Shown here piece by piece: positions 6,626-15,726 of a DNA stretch of 39,834 bases; positions within the stretch are counted from its first letter, which is position 1, and the number at the start of each line of letters is the position of its first letter. Source of the DNA: a virus; the IMG/VR virus record IMGVR_UViG_3300046513_000226, positions 1-39,834 of that record. One strand, given 5' to 3'. Made by a program: the position numbers and the translations under genes. Under the pieces are notes generated by a model. That model was not told the DNA's origin. It saw nothing but the letters and a program-made list of their open reading frames with translations, and did not search any database.

Positions 6626-7204
6626 ATGACGAAACGCAAACTTATAGGCGCTTCGGCCGCTGACTTCGCGGAGTCCGTGGGCGTGTCCTATGAGGCCGTC
6701 ATGAAGCGCGTAAAGGCTGGCAAGTTCTCGGCCGAAGCGATCCACGAAGATGGAAGCTTTGATGAAGAGCTAGCCCGCGTCGATTGGTTCGCGAACACGA
6801 ACCCGAACCGCATCCAGGTTAGGCCGGGCGACCTTCCTAAGCCTCGGCGCAAGAGCCCGGCGGACCACGGCAAGCAAGCCGAAGAGAAACGCGGTGAATA
6901 CATCATCAAGCTTGAGCGCGCCGAAATCGCCCTTGAGAAAGAGCGCCTTGAACTGGCGAACTTGAAGCGAACGCACATGCCCGCCGATGAGGCGAGGCGC
7001 GCGGTTAGAACGATGATGCGCATGCATCGCGACCACATGCTGAATTTCGCGAACCGCCACGGTCCCGCCATCGCTGCAGAACTCGGCGTGCCCGCCGGTC
7101 AGCTTGTTGGTTTGCTTGAGGCGCGAATCCGTGACGCGCTCAATGATGCCGCCGACCAGCCGTTGCCATTCGAGGAACCGCCGGAACTGGACGGGGCCGC
7201 ATGA
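6626..7204 (+). CDS. Terminase small subunit (lambda Nu1-like)
   Basis: 192 residues. The N-terminal helix-turn-helix (ASAADFAESVGVSYEAVMKRVKAG, residues 9-32) should bind the packaging site. It is followed by a Pro/Arg-rich linker and a coiled-coil-forming helix (KLERAEIALEKERLELANLKRTHMPADEARR), then a C-terminal domain that contacts the large subunit. This matches Nu1/gp1-type small terminases in order and length. It is directly followed by terL with a 4-base overlap (ATGA). A cos or pac site would be expected nearby but I cannot identify it. Confidence 0.85.
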   Translation: MTKRKLIGASAADFAESVGVSYEAVMKRVKAGKFSAEAIHEDGSFDEELARVDWFANTNPNRIQVRPGDLPKPRRKSPADHGKQAEEKRGEYIIKLERAEIALEKERLELANLKRTHMPADEARRAVRTMMRMHRDHMLNFANRHGPAIAAELGVPAGQLVGLLEARIRDALNDAADQPLPFEEPPELDGAA

Positions 7205-9210
7205 ACGCGCGGGTCGATATCAACGCCGTAGACTGGCACGAATGGTTATGCCGGGAAGGGTTCGATGCTTACCGGCCGGACCCGCCTTATACGGTGTCAG
7301 AATGGGCGGATAAGAACCGCTATTTGTCTTCGGTGTCATCCGCCGAGCCCGGCCGCTGGCGCACTAGCCGGACGCCGTACCTTCGCGAAATCATGGATTG
7401 CCTTTCCGCGTACTCGCCCGTGGAAGTCGTCAACGTCATGAAGGGCGTGCAAATCGGCATGTCCGAAGCCGGGTTCAACTTCGTTGGCTACACCATCCAC
7501 CATTCGCCGGGTCCGATGATGTACGTGATGCCCACCATCGACATGGCGAAGAAGTTTTCCAAAACTCGCATTGATCCGATGGTGGCGGCGAGCCCGGCCC
7601 TTTCCGAAAAGATCAAACCGGCGCGAAGCCGTGACAGTGACAACACCGTTTTTCAAAAGGCTTTTGATGGCGGCGTGCTGGTGCTCACCGGCGCAAATTC
7701 GGGCTCCGGTCTTCGCGGCCTTCCGGTGCGTTGCTTGGTGCTGGACGAAGTGGACGGCTATCCGGCGAGCGCGGACGAAGACGGCGACCCCGTAACGCTT
7801 GCAACCGACCGAACGTCCACGTTTCAGCGCCGAAAAATCTTCAAGCTCTCAACGCCGACGCTCAAGGAAACCAGCCGCATCGGTCCCGCGTTCCGTGAGG
7901 GCGACCAACGATATTACAACGTCAAGTGTGACGCGTGCGGTAAACTACAGCCGATAACGTGGGATAAGATCAAGTGGGAACCCGGCAAGCCGGAAACCGC
8001 CGCCTTCGAATGCGATGGCTTCGATGAAGAGACCGGCGAGGTGTGTGGCCACCGTCATCCGGAGCACCGCAAAGGATTCCTGCTATCCGAAGCCAATGGT
8101 GCCCGGTGGGTTCCCACCGCCGAGCCGACTCGGCCGAACGTCCGGAGCTATCATCTAAGCGCGCTTTATTCGCCTTGGTACACATGGGCGGAGTGTGCGC
8201 AACGCTTCCTTGATGTCAAAGACGACCCCGCCAAGCTGCAGCCGTTCATTAACAACGTGCTCGGCCAGGAATGGGAAGACCTCGGCGGCGATAAGGTGGA
8301 CCCGGATTCCCTTCTCGCGAAGCGTGAAGCTTACGAAGTGGATCCGCTTCCGGAGAAAGTGGCGCTTCTCACGTGTGGTGTTGACGTACAGCCAGACCGC
8401 CTTGAACTCGAAATCGTAGGGTGGGGCCGGGATGAAGAGTCGTGGTCCATTGCCTATCACACCTTGGCGGGCGACCCCTCCGAACTTGAGGTTTGGGATC
8501 AACTGGACGATTTGCTTAGCGAGCGCTTCGCGCATCCGGCGAAATCCGAAGGGCTCCGGGTCTCGGCGACGTGCATCGATACCGGCGGCGCGAACACGCA
8601 AGACGCCTACCGCTTCATCAGGCCGCGCGAGGGCCGCCGCATTTGGGGCATCAAGGGTTATGCGGGGAAGCGTCCGGTATGGCCGAAGCGTCCGACCCGG
8701 AACAACAAGGGCAAAATCAACCTTTACGCCATCGGCGTTGATGCCGCGAAGGAAGTCATCACGGCGCGCCTCACCAAGACGGGGCCAGGCGTGAGCGGCG
8801 CCGGTGCGTGCCATTTCAACATGGACCGCGACAAAGAATATTTTGAGCAGATGACGGCGGAACGGAAGGTGACCCGTTACGTGAAGGGCTTCAAAATCAT
8901 TGAGTGGCACAAACCGGAGAAGGATCGAAACGAGGCGTTCGACTGCCGCGTTTACGCGTATTCGGCTTTGCAGGGTTTGATTATCGGCGGGATCAATTTG
9001 AACAAGCGAGCGAAGGCGATGGCCGAAGACTTCGCGGCGAAGAGGGGCGAAGACATGACGGAACCGAAAGAGGCGGCGGCACCAGCACCGACGGAAGCCG
9101 AGCAAGAGGCGCCTGCGCAAGAAGCGGAAATGACTCCACGTGAGCGCGGTGCGATAACGAAAAAGAAACGGAAGCGCGGGCGCGTCATCGCTAGCCCGTT
9201 CATGGGTTGA
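7201..9210 (+). CDS. Terminase large subunit (GpA family)
   Basis: 669-residue packaging ATPase-nuclease of the lambda GpA family. The N-terminal ATPase has a non-canonical Walker A region (MKGVQIGMSE, residues 80-89, the place of KSARVG in lambda) and a strong Walker B (CLVLDEVDGYP, Asp182-Glu183). A CxxC...CGHRH zinc-binding insert (about residues 244-283) follows. The C-terminal nuclease begins with CGVDVQPDRLELEIVGWG and continues with CIDTGGANTQDAY, supplying metal-binding aspartates. The tail is Ala/Glu-rich and ends in a basic patch (KKKRKRGR) likely to touch DNA or the portal. Confidence 0.93.
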   Translation: MNARVDINAVDWHEWLCREGFDAYRPDPPYTVSEWADKNRYLSSVSSAEPGRWRTSRTPYLREIMDCLSAYSPVEVVNVMKGVQIGMSEAGFNFVGYTIHHSPGPMMYVMPTIDMAKKFSKTRIDPMVAASPALSEKIKPARSRDSDNTVFQKAFDGGVLVLTGANSGSGLRGLPVRCLVLDEVDGYPASADEDGDPVTLATDRTSTFQRRKIFKLSTPTLKETSRIGPAFREGDQRYYNVKCDACGKLQPITWDKIKWEPGKPETAAFECDGFDEETGEVCGHRHPEHRKGFLLSEANGARWVPTAEPTRPNVRSYHLSALYSPWYTWAECAQRFLDVKDDPAKLQPFINNVLGQEWEDLGGDKVDPDSLLAKREAYEVDPLPEKVALLTCGVDVQPDRLELEIVGWGRDEESWSIAYHTLAGDPSELEVWDQLDDLLSERFAHPAKSEGLRVSATCIDTGGANTQDAYRFIRPREGRRIWGIKGYAGKRPVWPKRPTRNNKGKINLYAIGVDAAKEVITARLTKTGPGVSGAGACHFNMDRDKEYFEQMTAERKVTRYVKGFKIIEWHKPEKDRNEAFDCRVYAYSALQGLIIGGINLNKRAKAMAEDFAAKRGEDMTEPKEAAAPAPTEAEQEAPAQEAEMTPRERGAITKKKRKRGRVIASPFMG

Positions 9211-9214
9211 TGCA

Positions 9215-9448
9215 ATGGCAGAACTGACACCGCAAGAACTCGCCGAGCTAAAGGCATCGAAGGCGCGGCTATTGAAGGCCATGCGTTCCGGAGCCCGCGA
9301 CGTCCAGCATGATGGCAAGCGCGTTTCTTACCGTTCGATTGAAGAAATGCAAATAGCGCTAGACGGCATCAACGCCGAGCTTGACGAAGCCGAAACCGGT
9401 AAGCGTCGGAAGCGCGTGATTTATGTGGGTGCGGGGCGAGGTTACTAA
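9215..9448 (+). CDS. Head-tail joining protein gpW-like
   Basis: 77 residues with the gpW layout: two helices (ELAELKASKARLLKAMRSG and SIEEMQIALDGINAELDEA) flanking a short beta hairpin (RDVQHDGKRVSYRS), ending in a basic tail. gpW fills the portal neck after DNA packaging in lambda. Its place between terL and portal is exactly that of lambda W. The stop overlaps the portal start (TAATG). Confidence 0.85.
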   Translation: MAELTPQELAELKASKARLLKAMRSGARDVQHDGKRVSYRSIEEMQIALDGINAELDEAETGKRRKRVIYVGAGRGY

Positions 9449-10968
9449 TGGGTGTTCTTTCCAAGCTCGCGAATGCTTTCCGCGTCGGCGTCAGTACCAA
9501 TCCATCCTTTGAGGCGGCGGGTCGGGGTCGTCGCCTTCGTGGCTTCAATCCTCCCAAGCGCCACGTAAACGCGGCCATTCGCGCGGCGGGCGACACTCTT
9601 CTCGCTCGTGCCCGGTGGCTCTATGAGAATGACGGATTCGCCGGTAACGCCGTGGATGAATGGGCCTCGGCATCCGTGGGCGATGGTGTCAAGCCGCGCC
9701 CAAGGATCAAGAACCGCAAGAAAAAAGAAGAGTTACTTGATCTCTTTTGGCGATGGACCGAAGAGGCGGACGCCGACGAAATGTCGGACTACTACGGCTT
9801 GCAGGAAAAGGCGGCCCGCGAAGTCTTCCTTGCCGGTGAAGTCTTCTTCCGGATCCGGGCACGCCGTCCCGGCGATATGTGGACGGTGCCATTTCAACTG
9901 CAGTTGCTTCCGGCCGAAATGCTGGACTTGGCCTATGATGGCGCCACGGCTTCGGGGAATTACATCCGCGCCGGTATCGAGTTTGACGCCATCGGCCGCC
10001 GTGTCGCCTATCATTTCTGGCGTTGGCATCCATATGACGACGTGCCCATCGGCACCACCGGCCTTCGCGAGCGGGTCCGGGTTCCTGCCGCCGAAGTTAT
10101 CCACGTCATCGAAGGCCGCCAGGCGGGGCAGATACGCGGCGTCCCGCGTGTGGCTCGTGTGCTGGTCAAAATCTTCAAGGTTGAGAGCTACGATGACGCC
10201 GAGCTTGAGCGCAAAGGCACCGCCGCGCTTTTCGCTGGCTTCATCAAAGGGCGCGGCGAAGTCCCACTTGACATCGATGATGATGACGACGAAGCGGACG
10301 AAACGCCGATTGCTCCGATGGAGCCGGGCGCGCTTATCGACATCGGCGATGATAAGGATGTTACATTCTCGGCACCGGTGGACGTGGGCGGTTCTTATGA
10401 GCCGTTCCAGTACCGGAACATTCTCAAGATTTCGGCGGGCCTCGGCGTTCCATACGCCTATGTGTCCGGCGACATGACCAAGGGGAACTTCTCGAATGTC
10501 CGCACGGACATCGTGCGGTTCCGCCGCCGCGTCGGCCAATGGACTAACAACACGCTGATTTATCAGATGTGCCGCGTGGTGTGGAAAGAGTTTGTCGAGC
10601 GCGCCTATATGGCCGGGCTCGTGAAGCTTCCGGGCTATGACAAGGATCCGACTCCGTATTGGGCCGCCGAGCACCTTCCGCCGCGCCACGAATGGATTGA
10701 CCCGGCCAAGGATGTCGCCGCCGAGAAGGAAGCGATTAAGGCCGGGCTGATGAGCCGGACGCAAGCCGTGGCCGCTCGTGGCTATGACCGCGAAGAGCTT
10801 GACGCCGAGATTGCGGAAGAGCGCGAGGCCGCGAAGGCTAAGGGCCTCAAGTTCGATGTTGACGAACCGCCCGCGCCCGCCGCTCCGCCGATGGGCAACG
10901 GCGGCCCGCCGCCGGTGGACCCGAACGAAGAAGCCGATAACGCCGACGAGGTAGTAGAAAATGCGTGA
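9448..10968 (+). CDS. Portal protein, lambda gpB family
   Basis: 506 residues, normal for the lambda-family portal that forms the dodecameric DNA entry ring and nucleates capsid assembly. Recognisable segments include the N-terminal stem with ARWLYENDGFAGNAVDEWASASVGDG, the wing region ending QLLPAEMLDL, and the crown-side GVPYAYVSGDMTKGNFSNVRTDIVRFRRRVGQWTN, a typical family signature. The Pro/Ala-rich C-terminus is variable. It overlaps the next gene by 8 bases. Confidence 0.93.
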   Translation: MGVLSKLANAFRVGVSTNPSFEAAGRGRRLRGFNPPKRHVNAAIRAAGDTLLARARWLYENDGFAGNAVDEWASASVGDGVKPRPRIKNRKKKEELLDLFWRWTEEADADEMSDYYGLQEKAAREVFLAGEVFFRIRARRPGDMWTVPFQLQLLPAEMLDLAYDGATASGNYIRAGIEFDAIGRRVAYHFWRWHPYDDVPIGTTGLRERVRVPAAEVIHVIEGRQAGQIRGVPRVARVLVKIFKVESYDDAELERKGTAALFAGFIKGRGEVPLDIDDDDDEADETPIAPMEPGALIDIGDDKDVTFSAPVDVGGSYEPFQYRNILKISAGLGVPYAYVSGDMTKGNFSNVRTDIVRFRRRVGQWTNNTLIYQMCRVVWKEFVERAYMAGLVKLPGYDKDPTPYWAAEHLPPRHEWIDPAKDVAAEKEAIKAGLMSRTQAVAARGYDREELDAEIAEEREAAKAKGLKFDVDEPPAPAAPPMGNGGPPPVDPNEEADNADEVVENA

Positions 10969-12364
10969 CCTTCCACATCTGGCGTCATTGATTTTCAATC
11001 GCCCGCTTCTGGTGCGTGCCGATGTTGGCCGCCAAATCATTGACGCCATAGGGCCGCGCATTCTCACCGGCGAGGCCATGAGCCGCGCCGATGTGGTCGC
11101 CGAGATGTCCCGGCCAACGGTTGAGATGCGCGCACCAGGCGGCGCCCGCCGTTTCACCGGTGGCGGCTACATCGACCGGGATGGCATCGCCGTTCTTCCC
11201 ATCATCGGGTCGCTTATCCGCCGTGGCTCTTGGCTCGATGCGGAGTGCGGCCTTATGAGCTACGGCTTGATTCGTGATGCCGCCTCGGAAATCCTTACCG
11301 ACTCCTCGGTTCGCGGCCTCATGCTCGAAATTGACTCGAGCGGCGGCGAGGCTAATGGGTGCTTTGATTGCGCCGATTTCATCCGCTCCGCATCGGCGGC
11401 AACCGGCAAGCCGGTATGGGCGCACGCCAACGAAATTATGTGTTCCGCCGCCTATGCCATCGGTTCCAGCGCCGAACAGATTTGGGTCGCCCGGACCTCG
11501 GAAGTCGGTTCCATTGGCGTGCTCGGCGCACATGTTGACGTGTCCGAAGCGGACAAGATGAACGGCGTACATGTCACCTACATCTTCGCCGGTGACTATA
11601 AGACGGACGGGAATTCCCACGAACCTCTTGGCGAAGGACCGCGCGCCCGGATGCAAGCGGACGTGGACGCGCTCTATGATATGTTCTTGGAACTGGCTTC
11701 GCAGAATCGTGGAATGACCGCCGAAGAAATGCGCGCTACAAACGCGGACATATACCGTGGAAGCCTCGCGGTGGACGCCGGTTTAGCTGACGAAGTTGGC
11801 ACACTGGACGAAGCACTAGAAGCTTTTGCGGAACACGTTGACGAAATGCAAACGTCGGGCGGAAGTGCTCGATTGAGCGGATCCAAAGCAAGGGTTGCAT
11901 TGATGATTAAGAAGGCCGGGAAGACGGTAGCGAGCGCGGACACCAGCGCCGAGAACGTCGAAAACAAGGACGCCACCATCGTTGATGTTTCGCAAACGGA
12001 AGACGAAGGCGCTGAAACCGCCGAGAACGATGCGGCCGACGCTCCCGCCGAAGATGCAACGACCACGGCTTCCGCCGCGCCGTTGACCACGAAAGCGGAA
12101 ACCGAGCGTTGCGCCGGGCTTCTTGCCGTTGCCAACCAAGCTTCGCGCCTCGGCGTCTCTTTCGATGCCATGGCGGCAATCACAAAGGGCATGAGCGTGG
12201 CCGATGCCCGCGAAAAGGTAATGAACGCAGCCGCCGATGGTGACGCGCCGGATACTTCGCCCATCGCGGCGCCGAAGCGGAACGCCGCCGCGCCGGATGG
12301 CAAGAAGACAATTAGCGCGGAAGCCAAAAAGTCCGCGTGGAAGAAGGCAATCAAGGGCCGCTAA
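10961..12364 (+). CDS. Capsid maturation protease (S49/gpC family) with fused scaffold
   Basis: 467 residues. Residues about 75-300 are an S49 (SppA/ClpP-fold) serine protease with nucleophile Ser162 in MCSAAYAIGSSAEQ and the general-base Lys214 in FAGDYKTDG, the layout of lambda gpC. The C-terminal third (from Met315) is Ala/Glu/Asp-rich, low in complexity, and ends in a basic helix; it corresponds to the Nu3 scaffold, which in lambda is made both fused to C and from an internal start. It processes the procapsid. Confidence 0.9.
   Translation: MRDLPHLASLIFNRPLLVRADVGRQIIDAIGPRILTGEAMSRADVVAEMSRPTVEMRAPGGARRFTGGGYIDRDGIAVLPIIGSLIRRGSWLDAECGLMSYGLIRDAASEILTDSSVRGLMLEIDSSGGEANGCFDCADFIRSASAATGKPVWAHANEIMCSAAYAIGSSAEQIWVARTSEVGSIGVLGAHVDVSEADKMNGVHVTYIFAGDYKTDGNSHEPLGEGPRARMQADVDALYDMFLELASQNRGMTAEEMRATNADIYRGSLAVDAGLADEVGTLDEALEAFAEHVDEMQTSGGSARLSGSKARVALMIKKAGKTVASADTSAENVENKDATIVDVSQTEDEGAETAENDAADAPAEDATTTASAAPLTTKAETERCAGLLAVANQASRLGVSFDAMAAITKGMSVADAREKVMNAAADGDAPDTSPIAAPKRNAAAPDGKKTISAEAKKSAWKKAIKGR
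11903..12364 (+). CDS. Nested scaffold protein (Nu3-like), internal start
   Basis: An in-frame ATG within the protease gene begins MIKKAGKTVASADTSAEN and would give a 153-residue acidic protein ending in a Lys/Ala-rich helix (EAKKSAWKKAIKGR). AAGGG lies eight bases before this ATG. Size, composition and position match the lambda C/Nu3 arrangement, in which the scaffold is translated from inside the protease gene. The separate product is inferred, not shown. Confidence 0.5.
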   Translation: MIKKAGKTVASADTSAENVENKDATIVDVSQTEDEGAETAENDAADAPAEDATTTASAAPLTTKAETERCAGLLAVANQASRLGVSFDAMAAITKGMSVADAREKVMNAAADGDAPDTSPIAAPKRNAAAPDGKKTISAEAKKSAWKKAIKGR

Positions 12365-12387
12365 TCGGCAACTAGGAGTCAACGGTA

Positions 12388-12768
12388 ATGACGGTTCTTA
12401 CAGACAACGGCAAGCGCGAAGGCGGTTACATCATCAGCGAATCCGCCGGGGCAACCGGTGGCGCTCGCTCCCGCGACAAGGGCACCTTGCTCGCTGGCGT
12501 GGTTGGCGTTTCTGGCATGGTGGTCGGCCTTGTTACGGCAAGCGGCAAGTATGACGCTCTGGACACTGCGGCCGCTGATGGCTCGCAGAACGCGGCGGCA
12601 ATCCTCTTCACATCGGTGGACGCATCCGGCGGCGATAAGAAGGCCGTCTTTCACGTCCGCGAATGTGAAGTGAACGACGCCGAACTCATTTGGCCCGCCG
12701 GTATTTCCGGGGCGAACAAAACGGCGGCCATTACAGCACTCAAGGCTAAAGGAATCATCGTCCGCTAA
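12388..12768 (+). CDS. Head decoration protein (lambda gpD-like)
   Basis: 126 residues, close to gpD, the trimeric stabiliser on the capsid surface. The sequence shows an N-terminal flexible arm, then a beta-rich core with GTLLAGVVG...MVVGLVTASGKYDALDTAAADGSQNAAAIL and a closing VRECEVNDAELIWPAG...ALKAKGIIVR, the usual ending of this family. It lies between protease and major capsid, the canonical place. Confidence 0.88.
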   Translation: MTVLTDNGKREGGYIISESAGATGGARSRDKGTLLAGVVGVSGMVVGLVTASGKYDALDTAAADGSQNAAAILFTSVDASGGDKKAVFHVRECEVNDAELIWPAGISGANKTAAITALKAKGIIVR

Positions 12769-12800
12769 CTGGCGGCGTTGTTGAACGGGGACCCTCTCAA

Positions 12801-13895
12801 ATGCATATGGATATTTTCAACGACGACGCCTTCTCCGCCACGTCCATGACGGCGGCGCTTGAAGACTTCGATTTCAAGCCGAACTTCGTTGGCTCGCTCA
12901 ACCTCTTCGAAGATGTGCCGATTGCGACCACCTCGATTTCCGTTGAGCGGCGCGGTAATACGCTGGCTCTCATTCCTACCTCGCTTCGCGGAGAGGCAAT
13001 CGCCGAAGGCAAGCGTGACGGCCGGAATATCCGCAACTTCGAAACCGTCCGCATTGCCAAGGGCCACACCATGTCGGCCTCGGAAATCCAGAATATCCGG
13101 GCCTTCGGCCAGGAGTCGGACGTTGAAACCATGATTGCCTATGTTGGCCGCTACGCTAACAAGCTGGTTGGCGATGTTGAAATGACATGGGAAAACATGA
13201 AGCTCGGCGCCGTCATGGGTAAGGTGCTGGACGCTGACGGTTCGGTATTGTGGGATTGGTTCTCCGAGTGGGGCATTGCCGCACCGGCGGAAATCGACTT
13301 CGCTCTGGATACCGATACGACCGATATCGAAGCGAAGTGCCGCGAAGTTATCGAGGTGATGAAGCGCGCTTCCAAGGGCGCTTGGAATATGAGCACCTAC
13401 GTGGTCGGCCTTTGCGGTAAGAGCTTCTTCAACAAGCTCACCGCACACAAAACCATCAAAACGACTTACCTGAATACGCAGCAAGCCCAAATGCTCAACC
13501 GAGCCATGGGCCTCGCCACCGGTTCCGGTTTCCGTTCGGGCTCTATCGCTACCTTCGATTACGGCGGCATCACCTTCATCCGTTATCAGGAAGCGGACGC
13601 GTTCAACTTCGCTTCGGACGAAGCCACGCTTGCCGCCGCCGGTAAGGACGGTATGGGCGTACAGTCCAAGCGCTGCAAGTTCTTCCCGGTCAACGCACCA
13701 GGTGTTTTCCAGCAGGCATTTGCACCCGGCGAGTCGTGGGAATGGGCCAACACGCTCGGCCGCCCGCTTTATTCGCTCATGCTCCGCGATAAGGACCGTG
13801 ATTTTTGGGTTCGCCCGGAAGTCTACTCCTATCCGATCTTCCTCTGCACCCGCCCGGAAATGCTTCTCCGTGCCAAGGAGGCCGCCGGGGCGTAA
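12801..13895 (+). CDS. Major capsid protein (lambda gpE family)
   Basis: 364 residues, slightly longer than lambda gpE (about 340). Typical features are the N-terminal IFNDDAFSATSMTAALEDFDFKPNFVG, a beta-rich E-loop-like segment with ISVERRGNTLALIPTSLRGE, and a C-terminal P-domain ending with RPEVYSYPIFLCTRPEMLLRA. The family adopts the HK97 fold and is the shell subunit. A second in-frame ATG at 12807 is an alternative start. Confidence 0.92.
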   Translation: MHMDIFNDDAFSATSMTAALEDFDFKPNFVGSLNLFEDVPIATTSISVERRGNTLALIPTSLRGEAIAEGKRDGRNIRNFETVRIAKGHTMSASEIQNIRAFGQESDVETMIAYVGRYANKLVGDVEMTWENMKLGAVMGKVLDADGSVLWDWFSEWGIAAPAEIDFALDTDTTDIEAKCREVIEVMKRASKGAWNMSTYVVGLCGKSFFNKLTAHKTIKTTYLNTQQAQMLNRAMGLATGSGFRSGSIATFDYGGITFIRYQEADAFNFASDEATLAAAGKDGMGVQSKRCKFFPVNAPGVFQQAFAPGESWEWANTLGRPLYSLMLRDKDRDFWVRPEVYSYPIFLCTRPEMLLRAKEAAGA

Positions 13896-13912
13896 GCCCG
13901 GCGGTTCCGCCT

Positions 13913-14257
13913 ATGGATTGGGATTCGCTTCTGGACGATATGACTTCCGTTGTCGCGGGGACGTTTCCGAAGCGAATCACCTATCACCGGCTTGAAACCG
14001 GAACGGACCACGACACCACGCCGAGCGGCGCACCGCTCACCGGCGTTTACGATATCCAGACCGTAGAAACCCGCGACAACGGCGCGACACTCACCGTTAA
14101 CAATCGCCAAATCGTTCTTGATATCCGAAATGCCGACCTCGGCTTCAAGCCCGCCACGAAAGACGGCGTCGAGGTGGAAGGCGAAGGTAGCTTTACCGTG
14201 CTCGCGCTCTTTCCGTCTTCTTCGGGGATGACAAAGCTTCAATTGCGCAAAGGCTAA
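13913..14257 (+). CDS. Head-tail connector, gpFII-like
   Basis: 114 residues in the position of lambda FII, directly after the major capsid gene. The N-terminal helix (MDWDSLLDDMTSVVAGTFPK) is followed by a beta-barrel-type sequence (GVYDIQTVETRDNGATLTVNNRQIVLDIRNADLG) and closing strands. FII-type proteins complete the neck and provide the tail attachment surface. The assignment rests on fold-like pattern and context rather than strong identity. I use the ATG at 13913 because an earlier start would overlap the capsid gene. Confidence 0.65.
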   Translation: MDWDSLLDDMTSVVAGTFPKRITYHRLETGTDHDTTPSGAPLTGVYDIQTVETRDNGATLTVNNRQIVLDIRNADLGFKPATKDGVEVEGEGSFTVLALFPSSSGMTKLQLRKG

Positions 14258-14262
14258 TTCCC

Positions 14263-14808
14263 ATGGCGAACCCGCGTAAGCTCATCACGGCTGCCGTTGC
14301 CTACTACCTGAAATCACCAGTTTCCACGGATCCGCCCACCTTCCGCACCGATGCGAAGGCCCGCGTTTTCGATTCCGATTCGACGCCGCCGGACGTTTCC
14401 GAAGACATCGCCGAAATCAACGTGGTTTTTGCCCGCGAAAGCATTGACGCCACGACGCAGCACCAGAACGGGCCGCGCCGCCGGGTGATGCAAATGAATG
14501 TGGAATGCTACAGCACCACCAGCAAAGACGCGGCGGACGACCTAGCAATGCAGGTTGAAGACGCGATGCGGGACAATCCCACGCTTGGCAATGCGGTGGA
14601 ATGGCTCAAGCTTACAGATGTTGATCTATACGTCGCGGAGCGTGACGCCTTCGCGCTGTACGGCGCCGTGATGCAATGGGAAGTCGCGTATTGGACCCAC
14701 GTCCAGCCGGACGAAAACGGCCGCCCTTCCACCGTGCTTCTCGGCTTTGACCCGGAAACCGGGCCAGGCAATGAGCCCGATTATTCCGCCATCATCGGGG
14801 GTGAGTGA
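14263..14808 (+). CDS. Probable tail terminator/completion protein (gpU-type)
   Basis: 181 residues. The central alpha/beta section (INVVFARESIDATTQHQNGPRRRVMQMNVECYSTTSKDAADDLAMQVEDAM) and the later W..L.DVDLYV...DAFALYGAVMQWEVAY resemble tail terminator or completion proteins that cap the tail tube beneath the neck. Position between connector and baseplate V supports this. The stop overlaps the next start (TGATG). It could instead be an uncharacterised neck protein. Confidence 0.55.
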   Translation: MANPRKLITAAVAYYLKSPVSTDPPTFRTDAKARVFDSDSTPPDVSEDIAEINVVFARESIDATTQHQNGPRRRVMQMNVECYSTTSKDAADDLAMQVEDAMRDNPTLGNAVEWLKLTDVDLYVAERDAFALYGAVMQWEVAYWTHVQPDENGRPSTVLLGFDPETGPGNEPDYSAIIGGE

Positions 14809-15377
14809 TGGCGGATCGTCACGACGCCGATATCACGGACCTGAAACGGCGGGTTTCTAATTCCGTCATCGTGGGCACCGTCTCACAGGTTGACCACGAA
14901 AAGGGCCGCTACCGCGTGAAGGCGGGCGATTTGGAGTCCGACTGGATTCCCATGACGCAACCGCGAGCCGGGAAGACTAGCCACTATTCCAGCTTGGAAG
15001 AGGGCGAACAAGTCTTGATGGGCTCGCCTTCCGGTGACCTCTCGCAAGCCGTCATCATTGGCGCCATCGCGACTCAAGACACGCAAGCGGCGGACAAGGG
15101 GAATGTTCACCGGATCAAGTATCCGGATGGAACCACCATTGAATATGACCATGAGGCGAAGCGCTACAAGCTGGACGTGGCCGAAGGCGGTTCCTTCGAG
15201 CTTAGTCTAGGCGGCGGCGCCTCAATCGTGGCTACAGGAAGCGGCCTAGACCTAATTGCGCCGGGCCGGGTAACGATCAAATCCTCCGAGCTATTCCACA
15301 ACGCGAAGAACGTGGGCGACACCCACGAACACACGGATGTTCTCAAGGGCGGCGATATCACCGGCCCGCCGGTTTAA
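14808..15377 (+). CDS. V: Baseplate spike protein, P2 gpV-like
   Basis: 189 residues, as expected for the P2/Mu gpV central spike. An N-terminal OB-fold (VIVGTVSQVDHEKGRYRVKAGDLESDWIPMTQPRAG...) is followed by a triple-stranded beta-helix made of short strands (NVHRIKYPDGTTIEYDHEAKRYKLDVAEGG..., GASIVATGSGLDLIAPGRVTIKSS). The end carries a GDTHEHTDVLKGGDITGPP motif; such His-rich tips bind metal in gpV. The trimer punctures the outer membrane. The ATG at 14808 overlaps the previous stop. Confidence 0.9.
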   Translation: MADRHDADITDLKRRVSNSVIVGTVSQVDHEKGRYRVKAGDLESDWIPMTQPRAGKTSHYSSLEEGEQVLMGSPSGDLSQAVIIGAIATQDTQAADKGNVHRIKYPDGTTIEYDHEAKRYKLDVAEGGSFELSLGGGASIVATGSGLDLIAPGRVTIKSSELFHNAKNVGDTHEHTDVLKGGDITGPPV

Positions 15378-15387
15378 GGGGCAAGGG

Positions 15388-15726
15388 ATGCGCGGCACGG
15401 ACAAAACCACCGGTAAGCCACTAGAGGGCAAAGACCACCTTCGCCAGTCCATAACGGACATTCTCAATACACGTATTGGCACGCGGGTGATGCGCCGCGA
15501 CTACGGGTCGGACCTGCCGAACCTCATTGATAACCCTATCAATGACGCCTTCGCCGTTGATCTCTATGTGGCCTTGGCGGAAGCGCTGGACAAATGGGAG
15601 CCGCGTTTGAAGTTGCGGGAAGCTTCAATGACGGTCCAGGCGCCGGGCGTTATAGAGTTCTCATTGACCGGCGATTACTTGCCGGACGGGAAAACGATAA
15701 CGCTAGACGGAATTGTCGTGAAATGA
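15388..15726 (+). CDS. W: Baseplate wedge protein, gpW/gp25-like
   Basis: 112 residues. It contains the gp25-like signature DHLRQSITDILNTRIGTRVMRRDYGSDLPNLIDNPIND followed by YVALAEALDKWEPRLKLREASM, typical of P2 W and T4 gp25 wedge proteins that start sheath polymerisation. GGGGCAAGGG precedes the ATG at 15388; an in-frame ATG at 15337 would overlap gene V. The stop overlaps the J start by ATGA. Confidence 0.9.
   Translation: MRGTDKTTGKPLEGKDHLRQSITDILNTRIGTRVMRRDYGSDLPNLIDNPINDAFAVDLYVALAEALDKWEPRLKLREASMTVQAPGVIEFSLTGDYLPDGKTITLDGIVVK

Noticed and set aside
6533-6745. Longer start for the DUF3489 gene
   Set aside because: It would run through the divergent promoter/operator and into terS; the ATG at 6532 fits the start of a normal protein.
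8155-11157. Long minus-strand open frames opposite terL and portal
   Set aside because: They are shadows of strong plus-strand genes in GC-rich DNA, with Arg/Ala-rich composition and no family features.
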